In this document: positions 26,903 to 35,283 of the stretch, piece after piece
Layout: every line of letters starts with the position of its first letter
How positions within the stretch are numbered: position 1 is the stretch's first letter
Assembly (NCBI RefSeq): GCF_002003265.1
Contig: NZ_CP019687.1
Coordinates: 4,035,501 to 4,099,500 of the forward strand
Source: Paenibacillus larvae subsp. larvae
GTDB taxonomy: Bacteria; Bacillota; Bacilli; Paenibacillales; NBRC-103111
DNA length: 64,000 nt
Reading direction: 5' to 3'
Program-made: the position numbers and the translations under genes
Notes under the pieces: generated by a model
What the model saw: the letters and a program-made list of their open reading frames with translations, nothing else
The model's database searches: none
What the model was told of the DNA's origin: nothing

Positions 26903-27555
26903 TGGGACATAAGCCCGTTTTGCTGGCGGCCTGTGCAAGATTGCTCGGGTATCCCGCCGAGGATTTTCAGGATATGAAAGAGGACCTGCTTACAGCCGTC
27001 CGGGAGGAAACAAAGAATGATGAGCTAGCGAGCCGGCTAGCCCAGGCAGTGGAGGCGCTGTTCTCGAGTCCGCTCAGGGAGCTGCAGGAAACCTATGTTT
27101 GGACGTTCGATTGGAAGGAAAAGACCGGGCTCTACCTGACCGCTCACGAACTGGGTGACAACAGGGAACGGGGGGCTGCTCTGATCCTGCTTCAGCATAT
27201 TGTCCGGGATGCGGGCTTTACGCCGCCGAGCGGGGAACTGTGTGACTTCATTCCGCTGCTGTATGAACTGCTGGCGGTTAGGTCCGACCATGTTCATGTG
27301 CGTGCGCTGGAACTCCGGCTTGCCGCAGCCACGGAGCGGATTCGGAAGCATCTGTCTGAAGATAGCCCCTATTCGGGATTGCTGAACTTTCTGATGACCG
27401 ATGTTTTCGAGGTGCCTACGGAAGAAGAGATTCGCATGCTGGAGAGCAAGCGGGAGAGTGCCGATCTGGATGAGCTGCCTTACCCCATCCTGTTTGGCAT
27501 GGACGGCACGGCTCGCAGTGATTCGGATCTGCCCGTCTACAAAATGTGCAATTGA
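26902..27555 (+). CDS. narJ: nitrate reductase assembly chaperone NarJ
   Basis: NarJ is a TorD/NarJ-family chaperone that inserts the molybdenum cofactor and holds apo-NarGH. The 217-residue helical product has the family stretches ARLLGYPAEDF (start), LQETYVWTFDWKEKTGLYLT and HELGDNRERG, ELCDFIPLLYELL, and DLDELPYPILF near the end. The ATG at 26902 shares a base with the narH stop (TAATG) and has GGAGG 10 bases upstream; the longer upstream frame lies inside narH. The gene itself is intact, though its client genes are broken. Confidence 0.9.
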   Translation: MGHKPVLLAACARLLGYPAEDFQDMKEDLLTAVREETKNDELASRLAQAVEALFSSPLRELQETYVWTFDWKEKTGLYLTAHELGDNRERGAALILLQHIVRDAGFTPPSGELCDFIPLLYELLAVRSDHVHVRALELRLAAATERIRKHLSEDSPYSGLLNFLMTDVFEVPTEEEIRMLESKRESADLDELPYPILFGMDGTARSDSDLPVYKMCN

Positions 27556-27569
27556 ATGGAGGTTTAACG

Positions 27570-28268
27570 ATGACTGTTATCTTTTGGTGGGTCGTGTTTC
27601 CTTACCTCACCTTGGCCGTGATGATCTTCGGCTTGCTCTATCGGTTTGCTTTTCGCCAGGTCAGCTGGACGGCGCCTTCCACGGAGATTTTTGAAAGAAG
27701 ATGGCTCAGAATCGGCTCAACCGTGTTTCATTACGGGATCATTTTCGCGTTTGTCGGTCATATCATGGGCGTGATAATCCCGCGCAGCGTTTATTGGTCC
27801 TTGGGCGTATCTGATGAGACTTATCATCTATTCGCGATCGTGGGGGGCGGTTTTGCCGGTCTGATGGTCGTCGGCGGTCTGGTTCTTCTGCTCGTACGCA
27901 AAATCCTCAACCGCCGGGTAAGGGCCCATGCGGACTTTGGCGATTATTTTGCCGTGATTTTAGTGCTGATCGTCGCTGCGATCGGGACCTATATGACCAT
28001 CGTGTACAATACGACTGTGGTGGCCTATGAATACCGTACAACCATCGGGCCTTGGTTTCGCAGCCTGTTTACCTTCAATCCGCAATACCGGTTGATGGAA
28101 ACGGTCCCTTTCGTGTTTCAGCTTCACATCATCCTGGCGTTTCTTCTGTTCGCTTCCATTCCGTTTACTCATCTGGTCCATATGTTTTCTCTTCCCGCAC
28201 GTTATCCGGCGAGAGCTCCGCAGCAGTACCGTTCCAGAAACAGTTATCGGAGAAGGGAGAGAACCTGA
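27570..28268 (+). CDS. narI: nitrate reductase gamma subunit (cytochrome b)
   Basis: NarI anchors the complex and oxidises menaquinol through two b hemes. Five membrane segments are visible, with heme-ligand His candidates in STVFHYGIIFAFVGHIMG (helix 2) and FQLHIILAF / PFTHLVHMFS (helix 5). Length 232 residues. ATG 27570 is chosen (GGAGG, 7 bases upstream); the longer frame from 27546 overlaps narJ. The C-terminus ends with a basic, Ser/Arg-rich tail. Intact, but the last gene of an operon whose catalytic subunits are damaged. No narK, fnr or moa genes follow. Confidence 0.92.
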   Translation: MTVIFWWVVFPYLTLAVMIFGLLYRFAFRQVSWTAPSTEIFERRWLRIGSTVFHYGIIFAFVGHIMGVIIPRSVYWSLGVSDETYHLFAIVGGGFAGLMVVGGLVLLLVRKILNRRVRAHADFGDYFAVILVLIVAAIGTYMTIVYNTTVVAYEYRTTIGPWFRSLFTFNPQYRLMETVPFVFQLHIILAFLLFASIPFTHLVHMFSLPARYPARAPQQYRSRNSYRRRERT

Positions 28269-28363
28269 TTAGGCAATTGCTGACCGCTTTCATGTGTACG
28301 GGTATGTGATCAAGTGCGTACAGGACGTCCGGAAAATATTCAGCCAACTTTGTCTCCAAAGTA

Positions 28364-28393
28364 TATGAGCAGAAAAGTCTATGATCGTCAATT
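28364..28393 (+). repeat. right copy of 30-base repeat
   Basis: Matches 19949-19978 in direct orientation (29 to 30 bases). The two copies bracket the nar island. Confidence 0.8.
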
Positions 28394-28845
28394 AAAATGG
28401 CTGCAGTTCAGATAGTATTGGAAGAAAACATGTTTGTGAAAGAGTTTGCCAAAAAATGATCGATTTATTCTAATACCCTTTACCGTTGGATTAGTGAGTA
28501 TGAAGAATATGGGAAAAGTGCGTTTCCAGTCATGGAAGCGCACTTTATTATTCTCAATATGAAATAAAAAAGCTCAAGCGCGAGAATGAGGAATTCAGAA
28601 AAAACTCGATTTACTAAAAAAGTTTCAGGTCTTCTTGAGGAAAAAGAATGTGTGAGATTTCAAAATCTTATTTCAAGTACCACTAGAAAAGGAAACTCTT
28701 ATGACAATGCATGAATGGAATATTTTTACAAAACCATAAAAAGAGAGCTGATTCAAGGTATTACATTTCAAACACCTGAACAAGCCCGAAAAAAATATAA
28801 ATATATAGAATTGTACTACAATACCAGAACCGACATCGAGCGCAA
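28364..28845 (+). pseudogene. IS3-family (IS150-like) element remnant
   Basis: The start encodes MSRKVYDRQ of an orfA, then loses frame at once (CAATTAAAATGG, one T short). Degraded pieces such as YRWISEYEEYGKSAFP and YEIKKLKRENEE follow in several frames. The orfA end is fused to only the last 55-60 residues of orfB: RKGNSYDNA-stop-MEYFYKTIKREL, then QGITFQTPEQARKKYKYIEL, in which a Cys codon has become TGA. Most of the DDE transposase is deleted. The right boundary near 28845 is approximate. Same orientation as the orfA stub at 19949. Confidence 0.8.
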
Positions 28846-28848
28846 AAA

Positions 28849-28887
28849 ACTGATGCCGGTAAGATCGGAATACCGGCGTCAGTTTTC
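28849..28887. terminator. hairpin after IS3 remnant
   Basis: The stem ACTGATGCCGGTA / TACCGGCGTCAGT (one G-T pair) is flanked by A's on the left and TTTT on the right, so it may work in both directions, also for yuzA. Confidence 0.75.
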
Positions 28888-28959
28888 GGCTCGGGTCTTT
28901 TTTCAATGTTCATGAAACGGGGTCTTGACCAATTGGAAACCTGGTCTTTTTTGCTGTTC

Positions 28960-29169
28960 TTATCTTTCAGTAACATTATCGCGGAAAAAAAACGAGATGC
29001 TGTATAAACCTGCAAGGCCAACCAGCGTATAAATAATCCGGCTGAATGCGGAGGATGGGCGATGTATATCACCGCCGAACAGAGCAGTAACTAAGTCCCA
29101 TTCAAAAATCCCTACAAGGAGCCAGTTCAGTGCGCCGATAATCACTAAAGTTAATGCAAGCCTTCCCAT
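28960..29169 (-). CDS. yuzA: DUF378 family membrane protein (YuzA-like)
   Basis: A 69-residue protein with two membrane helices and the DUF378 pattern VIIGALNWLLVGIFEWDLV...FGG...IIYTLVGLAGLY. The ATG at 29169 has AGGTG upstream on the minus strand. Function unknown; B. subtilis YuzA is a short general membrane protein. It is on the opposite strand to spoVA and just outside the IS3 remnant, so it may belong to the inserted DNA or the old backbone. Confidence 0.8.
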   Translation of the reverse strand: MGRLALTLVIIGALNWLLVGIFEWDLVTALFGGDIHRPSSAFSRIIYTLVGLAGLYSISFFFRDNVTER

Positions 29170-29264
29170 AAAGGTTCACCTACTTTTTTAGAATTGGTTC
29201 TCAGTATTACTATTCCAAGCCAATATGAAAAATATGCTTTGATAAATATTGGAATAAATAAAAG

Positions 29265-29295
29265 TGAGTACCCAGATAACGGTTATTGCATACTA
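29265..29295 (+). promoter_or_regulatory. candidate sigma-G promoter of spoVA operon
   Basis: TGAGTA (29265-29270) and CATACTA (29289-29295), 18 bases apart, fit sigma-G (TGhATA, N17-18, CATAmTA) at 5/6 and 7/7 positions. The start point near 29302 suits the spoVAA Shine-Dalgarno at 29317. Confidence 0.65.
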
Positions 29296-29330
29296 CTGAT
29301 GAACAAGGATGTCCTTAGGAGTGGATGGTT

Positions 29331-29969
29331 ATGGTTCAAGATACCGTACCGAATTTGTATCTTCGCCTTCGCCGGAAAGTGGAGATACGCATGGGTGACC
29401 AGATCCGGCTAGGGGATATTGCCGAGTTGATAACTGAATCAAAGTATGAAAAACTGGTAAGCAATTTGCTTATTTATGAATCCAGGGTAGAAGACGGGAA
29501 CCGTATTTTAATTGATATGATGCGGATTATGGAAAAACTTTATGAAGCAGCTCCTGAGCTTCGAGTCGTCCATTTTGGGGAGCCGCACGTGCTTCTTGAA
29601 GTTTCGACGTACCGGAAGAAAAAAACAAGTAAGCTTTTGGTTGCGGCTGTCTGGCTGCTTCTTTTTGTAGGCTCAGGACTAACCATTATGAACTTTCATG
29701 CCGATGTCAGTATGCTTCAGGTCCACCAGCGTATTTATGAGCTTTTGACCGGGGAGAGGGTAGCTCACCCCTTAATCCTGCAAATCCCCTATTCTTTAGG
29801 TATTGGGATAGGTATGGTTCTCTTTTTCAATCATTTGTTCAAAAAGAAGTTTAATGAAGAACCAAGTCCGCTTGACGTTGAGATGTTTACATATCAAGAA
29901 AACCTGGACCAGTATGTCATAACGGAGGAATACCGAAAAAAACAAGCAGGAAAAAAAAGACATGAATGA
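29331..29969 (+). CDS. spoVAA: stage V sporulation protein AA
   Basis: SpoVA proteins form the inner-membrane channel that takes up dipicolinic acid into the forespore and releases it on germination. SpoVAA has a soluble N-terminal domain (VYLRLR-like start NLYLRLRRKVEIRMGDQIRL) and two C-terminal helices (about residues 103-123 and 155-175). ATG 29331 gives AGGAG a 9-base spacing; the ATG at 29325 is only 3 bases from it. 212 residues. It overlaps spoVAB by 8 bases. A sigma-G promoter candidate lies just upstream, so the operon keeps forespore control despite the upstream insertion. Confidence 0.93.
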   Translation: MVQDTVPNLYLRLRRKVEIRMGDQIRLGDIAELITESKYEKLVSNLLIYESRVEDGNRILIDMMRIMEKLYEAAPELRVVHFGEPHVLLEVSTYRKKKTSKLLVAAVWLLLFVGSGLTIMNFHADVSMLQVHQRIYELLTGERVAHPLILQIPYSLGIGIGMVLFFNHLFKKKFNEEPSPLDVEMFTYQENLDQYVITEEYRKKQAGKKRHE

Positions 29970-30381
29970 TTTCATTCACCAGCTTGCGGCGTGTTTTGTC
30001 GGTTTGGCAGGTGGAATTGCAGTAGGGAGCGGTATGGTTGCTTTTCTGATTGTTCTGGATATCATTCCCCGTCTTGTACAGCTAAGCCGTTCTCCGGGTA
30101 TGATCCGTTGGTACGAAGTATCTGTGATTGCAGGATCTTTCTTATTTACCGTCTTTGATTTTTTTGATTGGCGGATGAAGATTGGTATTCTCCCGGCAGG
30201 TATATTTGGATTATTTGCCGGCGGGTTTATCGGGATGTTGGCGGCCGCCCTGACTGAGATTATAAATGTACTGCCCATTTTGGCAAAACGCATAGGGATT
30301 GAAGGATACATGGTCGGGCTTCTAATGGCTATGGTGCTCGGAAAAGTGTTAGGTTCATTGTTTGAATGGTTAATTTTTTGA
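29962..30381 (+). CDS. spoVAB: stage V sporulation protein AB
   Basis: A 139-residue integral membrane protein with about four helices and the SpoVAB stretches GLAGGIAVGSGMVAFLIVLD and IPRLVQ. It starts inside the end of spoVAA (8-base overlap). In B. subtilis spoVAC, AD, AEb and AEa come next; here spoVAF follows after about 100 bases, so those four genes are not in this locus. Confidence 0.92.
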   Translation: MNDFIHQLAACFVGLAGGIAVGSGMVAFLIVLDIIPRLVQLSRSPGMIRWYEVSVIAGSFLFTVFDFFDWRMKIGILPAGIFGLFAGGFIGMLAAALTEIINVLPILAKRIGIEGYMVGLLMAMVLGKVLGSLFEWLIF

Positions 30382-30481
30382 ATCCATTTCTTTTTTATGA
30401 AATTTATTCTTTTAACAGTTTATTTTATCAAGGGATCAGCAGCTGGAAAACTGGAGCATTTCTTGATTAGTGGGAGTTGAT

Positions 30482-32239
30482 ATGATGCGTAAACTGATGG
30501 ATGAAATTCGAAAAAGCAAACCCCGTAAGCGCTTGGTTATCCCTCCTAGGGAGAATGAAATTGAGATAGACCCTCAGGGAAACATTATGCCCAAATTAAC
30601 TTCTTCTTCCGTCATGCCGGAGGAGGTGGGCCATTCGTCTTCTCATCAAGATTCAAAATCGGGTTCAGATTCAAAAAATAAATCAACGGATGATTCTTCC
30701 AAAGAAGGGGATAAGGAAGAAAATTTGGATAACGATAAAACTCCCGTACTTTCAACTTTAGACGAAATAAAGCAGTATCTTGAGCAGGAAACGGGATTTA
30801 ATTCGTCCTTTGATCTGATTATGAGGGAAATGGTATTCGGTTCTGTTAAGGTAGGAATATTTTACGCCAATGGTTTTGCCAAAGACTCGGTACTCACCGA
30901 CATTATTACAAGGTTGTCCTATGCACCGGAAGAAACGATCGGCAGGAACCCTCTGTTTGCCATTAATGAGCTGCTCCTCCCGCACATTCAGGTGAAACCT
31001 TACTCCACGATGGCCGAAATTATCGGTCAGGTGCTATCTGGATCAACTGCCATATTTATTGAAGGGGAATCCACTGCCTTAGCCGTAGATGCCAAAGTCT
31101 TTCCGGCGCGAACAACGGAAGAACCTGATTTGGAGCGTGTTGTTAGGGGGGCCCGGGACGGCTTCGTAGAGACTCTCCTCACAAACGTAACCTTAATTCG
31201 GAGAAGGATTCGCGACCCTAAATTAAAGCTTGAGATTATGCAGGTAGGTCGCCGGACGAAAACGGATGTATGTATGGCTTATATCGATGATATTGCTGAT
31301 CCTGAACTTGTTAAGGCGATGCGCTCTAAAATAGAGGAATTACAGGTTGACGGGCTCCCGCTTGCCGAGAAAGAATTGGAGGAAATGATAATCCCCCAAC
31401 CTTTTAATCCTTATCCTACCGTAAGATATTCAGAGCGGCCTGATGTCATCGCCACACATCTTCTTGAAGGGCATGTTGCAGTTGTAGTGGATACGTCTCC
31501 CAGTGTCATGATATTGCCGACCACCTTTTTCCATCATGTACAGCATGCCGAAGAATATAGGCAGAACACATTTATGGGGACCTATCTGCGTTGGGTACGT
31601 TTCCTGGGTATTTTGGCTTCTTTGATCCTGCTGCCTTTATGGTATTTGATGGTGATTGATCCTATTCATAAGCCGGAGGCAATTTATTTCATAGGCCCTG
31701 AAAAAACAGGAGATATCCCTATCATTATGCAGTTCATTATTGCTGAACTTGGAATTGATCTGCTCCGTATGGCTTCCGTGCATACCCCTTCACCACTTAC
31801 GGTAACAATGGGCTTGGTAGCCGCGATATTAATTGGGGAGATTGCTGTCAAAACCGGGTTGTTTATAAATGAGGTCATTTTGTACTTCTCAATTGCATCC
31901 ATCGGCATGTTTTCAACTCCGAGCTATGAGTTGGGGCTGGCTAACCGGATAGCAAGATTGCTTTTTCTGATTGCTGTTTCTTTCTTTAAGGGACCGGGAT
32001 TAGTGGTAGCTGTTACCTTTTGGCTCCTTTATCTGACCTTACTCCGTTCCTACAATTCTCCGTATATGTGGCCGTTCATCCCATTTAATGCCATGGGGTT
32101 TTATTCGATCCTGATCCGGCGACCCATTACGAATAATAAAACCAGACTCAGCCTGACCAAGCCAATCGACTCAACCCGCCAGCCTTCAAAACAGGAGAAA
32201 TCCCCGGATTCTTCAGGGAATAACAACCAAAAAAGCTGA
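30482..32239 (+). CDS. spoVAF: stage V sporulation protein AF (GerA-type subunit)
   Basis: A 585-residue relative of GerAA-type germinant receptor A subunits. A long polar Ser/Lys/Asp-rich region (residues about 40-95) is followed by the two-part GerA soluble domain (ETGFNSSFDLIMREMVFG; FIEGESTALAVDAK; VVRGARDGFVETLLTNVTLI), about five membrane helices (from about residue 365) and a polar tail. SpoVAF sits with SpoVA proteins in the spore inner membrane and speeds DPA release during germination. ATG 30482 is chosen with GGGAG about 6 bases upstream; the frame opens at GTG 30470. lysA follows, as in B. subtilis. Confidence 0.9.
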   Translation: MMRKLMDEIRKSKPRKRLVIPPRENEIEIDPQGNIMPKLTSSSVMPEEVGHSSSHQDSKSGSDSKNKSTDDSSKEGDKEENLDNDKTPVLSTLDEIKQYLEQETGFNSSFDLIMREMVFGSVKVGIFYANGFAKDSVLTDIITRLSYAPEETIGRNPLFAINELLLPHIQVKPYSTMAEIIGQVLSGSTAIFIEGESTALAVDAKVFPARTTEEPDLERVVRGARDGFVETLLTNVTLIRRRIRDPKLKLEIMQVGRRTKTDVCMAYIDDIADPELVKAMRSKIEELQVDGLPLAEKELEEMIIPQPFNPYPTVRYSERPDVIATHLLEGHVAVVVDTSPSVMILPTTFFHHVQHAEEYRQNTFMGTYLRWVRFLGILASLILLPLWYLMVIDPIHKPEAIYFIGPEKTGDIPIIMQFIIAELGIDLLRMASVHTPSPLTVTMGLVAAILIGEIAVKTGLFINEVILYFSIASIGMFSTPSYELGLANRIARLLFLIAVSFFKGPGLVVAVTFWLLYLTLLRSYNSPYMWPFIPFNAMGFYSILIRRPITNNKTRLSLTKPIDSTRQPSKQEKSPDSSGNNNQKS

Positions 32240-32360
32240 ATTCGGCGTTTAAATGTATGGTTAATGAAAAGCTGATATTGTCAAATTGACTACCCTTATG
32301 GTAATTTAATGTATAACATGCAGGCTGGCATTTTATAGGCGGGAAGAGGGGAACGCATCA

Positions 32361-33698
32361 ATGTTTTTGCATGGTACCGGTATAGTCAATAATCAAGGTC
32401 ATTTGGAAATTGGCGGTGTGGATACAACGGAACTTGTAGAGAGATTCGGAACACCTCTATATGTGGTGGATGAAACTTTGGTTCGGCAGCGCTGCCAAGA
32501 ATTTGTAAGTGCGTTCCGTGATTCCGGCTTAAAATTCCAGGTAGCTTATGCGAGCAAAGCTTTTTGCGTGAAAGCAATGTGCCGTGTGGCTGTTGAAGAG
32601 GGAATGTCTCTGGATGTAGTATCAGACGGGGAACTGATGACAGCTCTCGAATCGGGGTTTCCACCCGAGCGCATTCACTTTCACGGAAACAATAAAACTC
32701 CACAGGAAATTGAAATGGCCCTGCGGGCAGGAATTGGCTGTTTCGTAGTCGATAATTTTGTGGAAATGCAGCTTCTTCATTCCATGGCTGCAGAACAAGG
32801 TCTTCGTGTGAACGTTCTACTGCGGATAACCCCAGGGGTAGAAGCTCACACACATGAATATATTTCTACAGGGCAGACGGATTCCAAGTTTGGGTTCGAT
32901 CTTGAAAATGGTTCCGCCTTTCAGGCTGTTCAGGAAGCATCCCGATTGGAATCATTTCATCTTTTGGGCATACATTCCCACATCGGTTCACAAATTTTTG
33001 AAGTGGAAGGGTTTCAAATAGCGGTTGAGAAAGTAGCTGCCTTTGCTGTACAGGTTAGAGATGAAATGGGAATATCTTTTCAGGTCATAAATCTGGGAGG
33101 AGGATTTGGCATCCGCTATACAGCAGAGGATACACCTCTGCCGGTTTCACAATATGTACAAGCTATTACAAACAGCATTAAAACCTGTTTTGCCAGCTAC
33201 AAATACCCGATTCCGGAAATTTGGGTGGAGCCGGGACGCAGCATTGTCGGGGATGCCGGAACTACCCTTTATACGGTCGGAACTATCAAGGATATTCCGG
33301 GAGTACGTAAATACGTTTCGGTAGATGGGGGTATGACAGATAATCCAAGACCGGCGTTATACCAATCGGTTTATGAGGCGATATTAGCTAACCGCGCGAA
33401 GGAAGAAGCGGCTGAAGTTATATCTGTTGCAGGAAAGTGCTGTGAAAGTGGAGACATGCTGATTTGGGATGTGAAGCTTCCAAAAGTGCAAACAGGTGAT
33501 ATTTTAGCTGTATTCTGTACAGGGGCTTATAACTATTCGATGGCCAGCAACTATAATAGAATCCGCCGTCCGGCTGTGGTGTTTGTACAGAATGGTCAAG
33601 CGGATATTGTAGTCAAGCGGGAATCTTTCGAATATCTGCTTGGTAACGATGTAATTCCAAAACGGCTTCGCCCGGTTGTTCCTTTAGTAGCGAAATAG
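32361..33698 (+). CDS. lysA: diaminopimelate decarboxylase
   Basis: The final step of lysine synthesis: meso-DAP to L-lysine and CO2, PLP-dependent. The Schiff-base Lys lies in VAYASKAFCVKAM (about residue 66). HSHIGSQI, the PLP-phosphate site GGGFGIRY, EPGRSIVGDAG and the substrate Cys motif CCESGDML are present. 445 residues, standard length. Shine-Dalgarno GGGAAGAGGGG precedes the ATG. No L-box riboswitch is visible in the 120-base gap upstream. It lies next to spoVAF and ppiB as in B. subtilis. Confidence 0.95.
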   Translation: MFLHGTGIVNNQGHLEIGGVDTTELVERFGTPLYVVDETLVRQRCQEFVSAFRDSGLKFQVAYASKAFCVKAMCRVAVEEGMSLDVVSDGELMTALESGFPPERIHFHGNNKTPQEIEMALRAGIGCFVVDNFVEMQLLHSMAAEQGLRVNVLLRITPGVEAHTHEYISTGQTDSKFGFDLENGSAFQAVQEASRLESFHLLGIHSHIGSQIFEVEGFQIAVEKVAAFAVQVRDEMGISFQVINLGGGFGIRYTAEDTPLPVSQYVQAITNSIKTCFASYKYPIPEIWVEPGRSIVGDAGTTLYTVGTIKDIPGVRKYVSVDGGMTDNPRPALYQSVYEAILANRAKEEAAEVISVAGKCCESGDMLIWDVKLPKVQTGDILAVFCTGAYNYSMASNYNRIRRPAVVFVQNGQADIVVKRESFEYLLGNDVIPKRLRPVVPLVAK

Positions 33699-33754
33699 GA
33701 TAGAGAATACTATCTTTGAATCTGCTTTCCAAGGCAAATAAAAGATCAATGTAA

Positions 33755-33800
33755 GATCTCCAATTATACTTAAAAGGTATAGGTTTGGAGGTCTTTTTAT
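33755..33800 (+). terminator. lysA terminator
   Basis: The stem GATCTCCAA...TATAC / GTATA...TTTGGAGGTC with a 7-base loop is followed by TTTTT. Confidence 0.8.
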
Positions 33801-33922
33801 TCATCTATGCTGTCAAGGAAGAAGCGTTAGTAAACAGGAATGCAAACAAGGAGCACAGTTGTGCCGGAAGGGACAAATAGAGTACAATAGAAACCATCTG
33901 AGTAAGGAAAGGTGGAAAACAA

Positions 33923-34360
33923 TTGAAAAAAGGTAGTATTAAACTGGCTAAAGGCGGAGAAGTGATCATTCAATTTTTTCCGGAAGAAGCTCCGAATACA
34001 GTGGCCAACTTCGAGAAACTAGCTAATAGCGGATTTTATAACGGACTGACTTTTCACCGTGTTATCAAAGGATTCGTTGCACAGGGCGGATGCCCGAATG
34101 GTACCGGAACCGGTGGTGCCGGTTATACCATTAAATGTGAAGTAGCAACCAACACCAGCAAGCATGAGCGCGGTACTTTGTCCATGGCCCATGCCGGCCG
34201 TGATACGGGAAGCTCCCAATTCTTTATTTGCTATGAGCCCCAGCCTCACCTTGACGGTAATCATACTGTCTTTGGGAAAGTGATCAGCGGTATGGAATAT
34301 GTCGACGACATTGGCCAGGGTGACCGTATGGAAGAAGTAAAAGTGTGGGACGAAGAATAA
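33923..34360 (+). CDS. ppiB: peptidyl-prolyl cis-trans isomerase B (cyclophilin)
   Basis: A cytosolic cyclophilin that speeds proline isomerisation in folding proteins. Family residues are present: [13 protein letters not shown] (catalytic Arg), [27 protein letters not shown] and [18 protein letters not shown] start at 33923 with AAGGTGG 8 bases upstream; 145 residues. Single gene with its own terminator. Confidence 0.95.
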   Translation: MKKGSIKLAKGGEVIIQFFPEEAPNTVANFEKLANSGFYNGLTFHRVIKGFVAQGGCPNGTGTGGAGYTIKCEVATNTSKHERGTLSMAHAGRDTGSSQFFICYEPQPHLDGNHTVFGKVISGMEYVDDIGQGDRMEEVKVWDEE

Positions 34361-34369
34361 GTCCTTGAT

Positions 34370-34391
34370 AAAGAGCCGAAAGGCTCTTTAA
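34370..34391 (+). terminator. ppiB terminator
   Basis: A perfect 8-bp stem (AAAGAGCC / GGCTCTTT) with a GAAA loop, but a weak U-tract. The following 320 bases (34392-34710) hold no gene or signal that I can support. Confidence 0.75.
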
Positions 34392-34710
34392 TCATCTAGA
34401 GCAAAGTATGTCCGATATAAAAAGGTGAACTTTGCTCCGGCACTGTTCATTCCAGAGAATCTGAATAGCGTTTAAGGTTATTGCCCGGAATGAAAGGGGC
34501 CCGCTATCCGCTCTCCAGCTAAAACTTTTGCCGGTATTGATGAATCACAGCCTTTGTCGATAATTAAAAAACGGAGTACTTTGATAGTGCTCTCTGACAG
34601 CTTAGAAACCCTATAATGGGGAATTGCCTGTAAACAGAGGTGGGTGGTATATTCCGTAAGAGTTTACGTCCGCCTTTAGAATCCGTGAATTGCCGAACTG
34701 GTTAACCGGC

Positions 34711-34739
34711 TGGACAGCATTAAAGGAAGTTTGTATACT
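34711..34739 (+). promoter_or_regulatory. sigma-A promoter of rib operon
   Basis: TGGACA (34711-34716) and TATACT (34734-34739) are separated by exactly 17 bases. Start point near 34746, about 25 bases before the FMN riboswitch. Confidence 0.75.
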
Positions 34740-34771
34740 TAACTTACAAGCAAGTAACCATATACATGAGC

Positions 34772-34951
34772 AATCCTTCGGGGCAGGGTGCAATTCCCGA
34801 CCGACGGTGATACGAAGATGGCGATATTCTGCTGCTTCGTTCAGTCCGTGACCCGGGCCAATCCGACTTGTAAATAGTCAAGTTAAGAATGGAACGGTGG
34901 AGCCGGTGCAAATCCGGGACCGACAGTAAAAGTCTGGATGGGAGAAGGAAA
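34772..34951 (+). ncRNA. FMN riboswitch (RFN element)
   Basis: The conserved aptamer blocks occur in order: ATCCTTCGGGGCAGGGTG, TTCCCGACCGACGGTGAT, CAGTCCGTGAC, the P6 arm GGTGCAAATCCGGGACCGAC with AGTAAAAGTCTGGATGGG, and the closing GAGAAGGA that pairs with the start. It binds FMN in the nascent RNA and lowers rib expression. One variable arm (about 34806-34835) is long. The expression platform is the hairpin at 35208-35235, far downstream. Confidence 0.95.
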
Positions 34952-35207
34952 CGGGTAGAACCTGAAATTAAAGCTTTATGTACCTTTTTTCACATGAAAA
35001 TGGAAATTCGGGTTTCTGATTGGAAACCGACTGTTTGTTGTGAATAATGATTGAGTAGGCAATAGGATTTTGAACAGATCATCTGAACGGCGAATCCGTC
35101 GTCTTACTTTTCTGTGGACTCCTTTGGTTTCTTTCAATGTGTACATAATGGCTGATTTGAAGGCTTCTTGAGTGTGAACACGTTTTCTAATTTCGATGGA
35201 TAGAAAC

Positions 35208-35235
35208 AGCCCCTTTGGAATATTTCAAAGGGGCT
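35208..35235 (+). terminator. rib leader terminator (expression platform)
   Basis: AGCCCCTTTG / CAAAGGGGCT makes a 10-bp stem followed by CTTTGCTTTG. It lies between the aptamer and ribD and is the likely FMN-controlled terminator, although its U-tract is imperfect. Confidence 0.65.
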
Positions 35236-35283
35236 CTTTGCTTTGCAGGATGGTTCCGAGCTTGTGGAAAGGAGGGTTTCCAG

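Noticed and set aside
28165-28359. 64-residue minus-strand ORF overlapping narI end
   Set aside because: Overlaps coding narI in another frame and matches nothing I recognise; high-GC shadow ORFs are common here.
34640-34665. T-box-like string (AGAGGTGGGTGGTAT) upstream of the rib promoter
   Set aside because: No stem I, specifier or terminator around it, and no biosynthetic gene directly downstream before the rib promoter.
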